A DNA stretch of 64,000 nt from Anatilimnocola floriformis. GTDB lineage: Bacteria; Planctomycetota; Planctomycetia; Pirellulales; Pirellulaceae. The position numbers and the translations under genes were made by a program. Positions within the stretch are counted from its first letter, which is position 1. Every line of letters begins with the position of its first letter. Under the pieces are notes generated by a model. That model saw only the letters and a program-made list of their open reading frames with translations, was not told the DNA's origin and ran no database searches. Location of the stretch: positions 5,766,001 through 5,830,000 of the forward strand of contig NZ_JAMLFW010000001.1 in NCBI RefSeq assembly GCF_024256385.1. The letters are read 5' to 3'. This document shows positions 62,401 to 64,000 of this stretch, one piece after another.

Positions 62401-63708
62401 CTACACGCACCGCCCGGCCAGCATTCCCGTGGCAAACGCCGCTTGGAAGTTGTAACCACCGATCGGGCCATCGAGATCGAGCACTTCGCCAGCAAAGAAC
62501 AAGCCAGGCATGAGCTTGCTCTGCATCGTCCGTGAATCGACTTCGGCTAGGTCCACACCACCCGCCGTGACTTCCGCTTTGGCATATCCGCGCGAGCCGC
62601 TGGCGGAGATGCGGGCTTCCTTGATCCATCGCACCAACTGCGATCGCGCGGCCTTCGACATTTCAGCCGCGCGCGTCTCGGTCGAAACGCCCGCTTGTTG
62701 AAAAATCTCTTCCGCCAGGCGGTGCGGAATCCACTTCTGCAAGATGCCGCCGATTTGCTTCTTACCCGCGGCAGCACACTGCTCGCGGATCCCTTCGTCC
62801 AACAGATCAGACCGAATGTCGGGGACAAAATCGACCACTACATCGCACGCAGTCGGCTCCGGATGACCAGTCACCGTGCGGCTAATATCGAGCACCACCG
62901 GCCCCGACAAACCAAAGTGCGTAAACAGCAGCGAGCCGCGGCGTTCATCCAGCCACGGCAACTTCTTCTTACCTTTCTTGCCTGCAGGGGCATTTCCCTC
63001 GTCCGCGGCTCCTCGCGCTTCGCCTCGACGATCGGCGATTCGCAGCACCACATCGGGCAGCGTCAATCCCGACAGCCGCAGCACCCACGGATCGTTCGTG
63101 GTGAGTGGCACGAGTGCTGGCTGCAGCGGAGTGATCTTATGACCAAATCCTTCGGCCCACGCGTAACCATCGCCGGTCGTGCCGCAGCCAGGATAGCTTT
63201 TACCGCCGGAGGTAATGAGAAGCTTACCCGCGACGAAGGTTTGCTTGTCGGTCGTTATCGTAAACGTGCCGTCCTGCTGCGAGATGGTTTGCACCGACTG
63301 CTCGAGCAACAGCGTCGCGCCGCTCCGATCGAAGCGTCGCATCAGCGCGCTCACCACATCGAGCGCCCGATCGCTGACAGGGAAGATCTTGCCGGTTTCC
63401 TCGCGCTTGGTCGGCACTCCTTCGTCTTCGATCAGCTTGATCAAATCATCGGGGCCGAGGATCGACAGGGCGGAGTGTAGAAACTGCCCCTGCTCGCGAT
63501 AGGCCGTGACGATGCCACGTTTGTCGGTCGCCTGCGTCAGGTTACAACGCGTACCGCCGGAAATAAGAATCTTCACGCCGGGCCGGCGGTTCTTTTCGAG
63601 CAGCAACACACGGTGGCCTTGAAAGGCAGCTTCGGCTGCACCCATGAGTCCAGCAGCGCCCGCACCGATGACGATCACATCCCAAACATCGGCAGGCGCT
63701 TCACTCAT
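62401..63708 (-). CDS. HI0933-family flavoprotein (BaiN-like)
   Basis: 435 residues from ATG 63708. FAD-binding DVIVIGAGAAGLMGAAEAAF, then LLLEKNRRPGVKILISGGTR with CNLT, GKLLITSGGKSYPGCGTTGD, and the C-terminal GLFFAGEVLDLDGPIGGYNF motif are typical of HI0933-like NAD(P)/FAD oxidoreductases. The substrate is generally unknown; one relative reduces bile acid intermediates. It lies between a small membrane protein gene and the P450 gene on one strand. Whether it passes electrons to the P450 is speculation. Confidence 0.88.
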   Translation of the reverse strand: MSEAPADVWDVIVIGAGAAGLMGAAEAAFQGHRVLLLEKNRRPGVKILISGGTRCNLTQATDKRGIVTAYREQGQFLHSALSILGPDDLIKLIEDEGVPTKREETGKIFPVSDRALDVVSALMRRFDRSGATLLLEQSVQTISQQDGTFTITTDKQTFVAGKLLITSGGKSYPGCGTTGDGYAWAEGFGHKITPLQPALVPLTTNDPWVLRLSGLTLPDVVLRIADRRGEARGAADEGNAPAGKKGKKKLPWLDERRGSLLFTHFGLSGPVVLDISRTVTGHPEPTACDVVVDFVPDIRSDLLDEGIREQCAAAGKKQIGGILQKWIPHRLAEEIFQQAGVSTETRAAEMSKAARSQLVRWIKEARISASGSRGYAKAEVTAGGVDLAEVDSRTMQSKLMPGLFFAGEVLDLDGPIGGYNFQAAFATGMLAGRCV

Positions 63709-63731
63709 CTCGGCCCAGAATTCTTTTCGGC

Positions 63732-63944
63732 TTAGACCAGCCAGTTGAGCACAAGGGCAACGAGAAAGATGCCGCCGATGAACGTCGTCATCCACACGGC
63801 AGTGTGCCAGGCATGACGCAAGATCGGACCGGGCAACTCATGACGTGTGGCGCCATACACCAGGCTGATGGCTACCAGCAGCGGCACGTAGTACCAGAGT
63901 TGATTGAAAGGCAACGCAGCGAGCAGCGGAAGATTGATAAGCAT
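63732..63944 (-). CDS. Small two-helix membrane protein
   Basis: 70 residues with two hydrophobic helices (LWYYVPLLVAISLVYGAT; VWMTTFIGGIFLVALVLNWL) joined by RHELPGPILRHAWHTA. It starts the minus-strand run that continues 23 bases later with the flavoprotein and P450. No known family. Window edge lies 56 bases upstream. Confidence 0.65.
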   Translation of the reverse strand: MLINLPLLAALPFNQLWYYVPLLVAISLVYGATRHELPGPILRHAWHTAVWMTTFIGGIFLVALVLNWLV

Positions 63945-64000
63945 GAGCTCGCTCCGTTACAGGGATTTGATGGCGGGTGATGGGCTGCTCTTCGGCGGAT

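Overview
The window is chromosomal DNA of a planctomycete, most likely of the Pirellulales type (inference from gene families, not from a marker gene). It carries three DUF1559 proteins with prepilin-like N-termini, two DUF1501 proteins with twin-arginine leaders, a DUF1549/DUF1553 protein with a planctomycete cytochrome c motif, a BBP7-type outer-membrane barrel, a sugar dehydrogenase-like protein with planctomycete haem domains, and many short palindromic repeats in the gaps. No rRNA, tRNA, CRISPR array or prophage was seen.

Layout. 1-6.5 kb: the N-terminal half of a glycogen-debranching enzyme (cut by the window edge), a small membrane protein, and a minus-strand operon for a type I secretion-like ABC / HlyD / TolC trio whose ABC ATPase motifs are degenerate. 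6.8-8.3 kb: a DUF1559 gene behind a clear cobalamin riboswitch. 8.5-16.2 kb: DUF1501, a HEAT-like protein, a KefB/YbaL-type antiporter and a large internally duplicated lipoprotein. 16.8-29.6 kb: housekeeping and metabolic genes (TlpA-like thioredoxin, RraA-like, KAS III, endonuclease III, ArfB, a glycine-rich secreted protein, a SufE-SufS fusion, a heptosyltransferase, malate dehydrogenase, an alpha/beta-hydrolase that has lost its catalytic residues). 29.7-37.1 kb: a triple-haem sugar dehydrogenase-like protein, a secreted unknown, a REP-associated transposase bracketed by two copies of an inverted REP pair, and a BBP7 barrel.

37.8-46.7 kb holds the most system-like locus: a shortened SecA-like ATPase followed by three HlyD-type adaptors, one fused to GAF domains, one to a PqqD-like domain plus a site-2-protease-like M50 metalloprotease, and then a DUF3467 protein. 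No pump and no outer-membrane channel is encoded with it. 46.8-49 kb: an orphan VirD4/TraG-like coupling ATPase divergent from two very small genes. 49-57.6 kb: two DUF1559-plus-lipoprotein pairs, a DUF1553/DUF1501 pair, and a vapBC-like module whose toxin has an in-frame amber stop. 58-64 kb: topoisomerase I with a histone H1-like tail, and a minus-strand run of small membrane protein, flavoprotein and cytochrome P450.

Repeats are a theme. A 50-bp palindromic element with CCCTCTCC / GGAGAGGG arms occurs at least six times, twice inside coding sequence: one copy forms the linker between SufE and SufS, and an inverted pair lies in the leader of the riboswitch-controlled DUF1559 protein. A second family brackets the RraA-like gene and appears to supply its ribosome-binding site.
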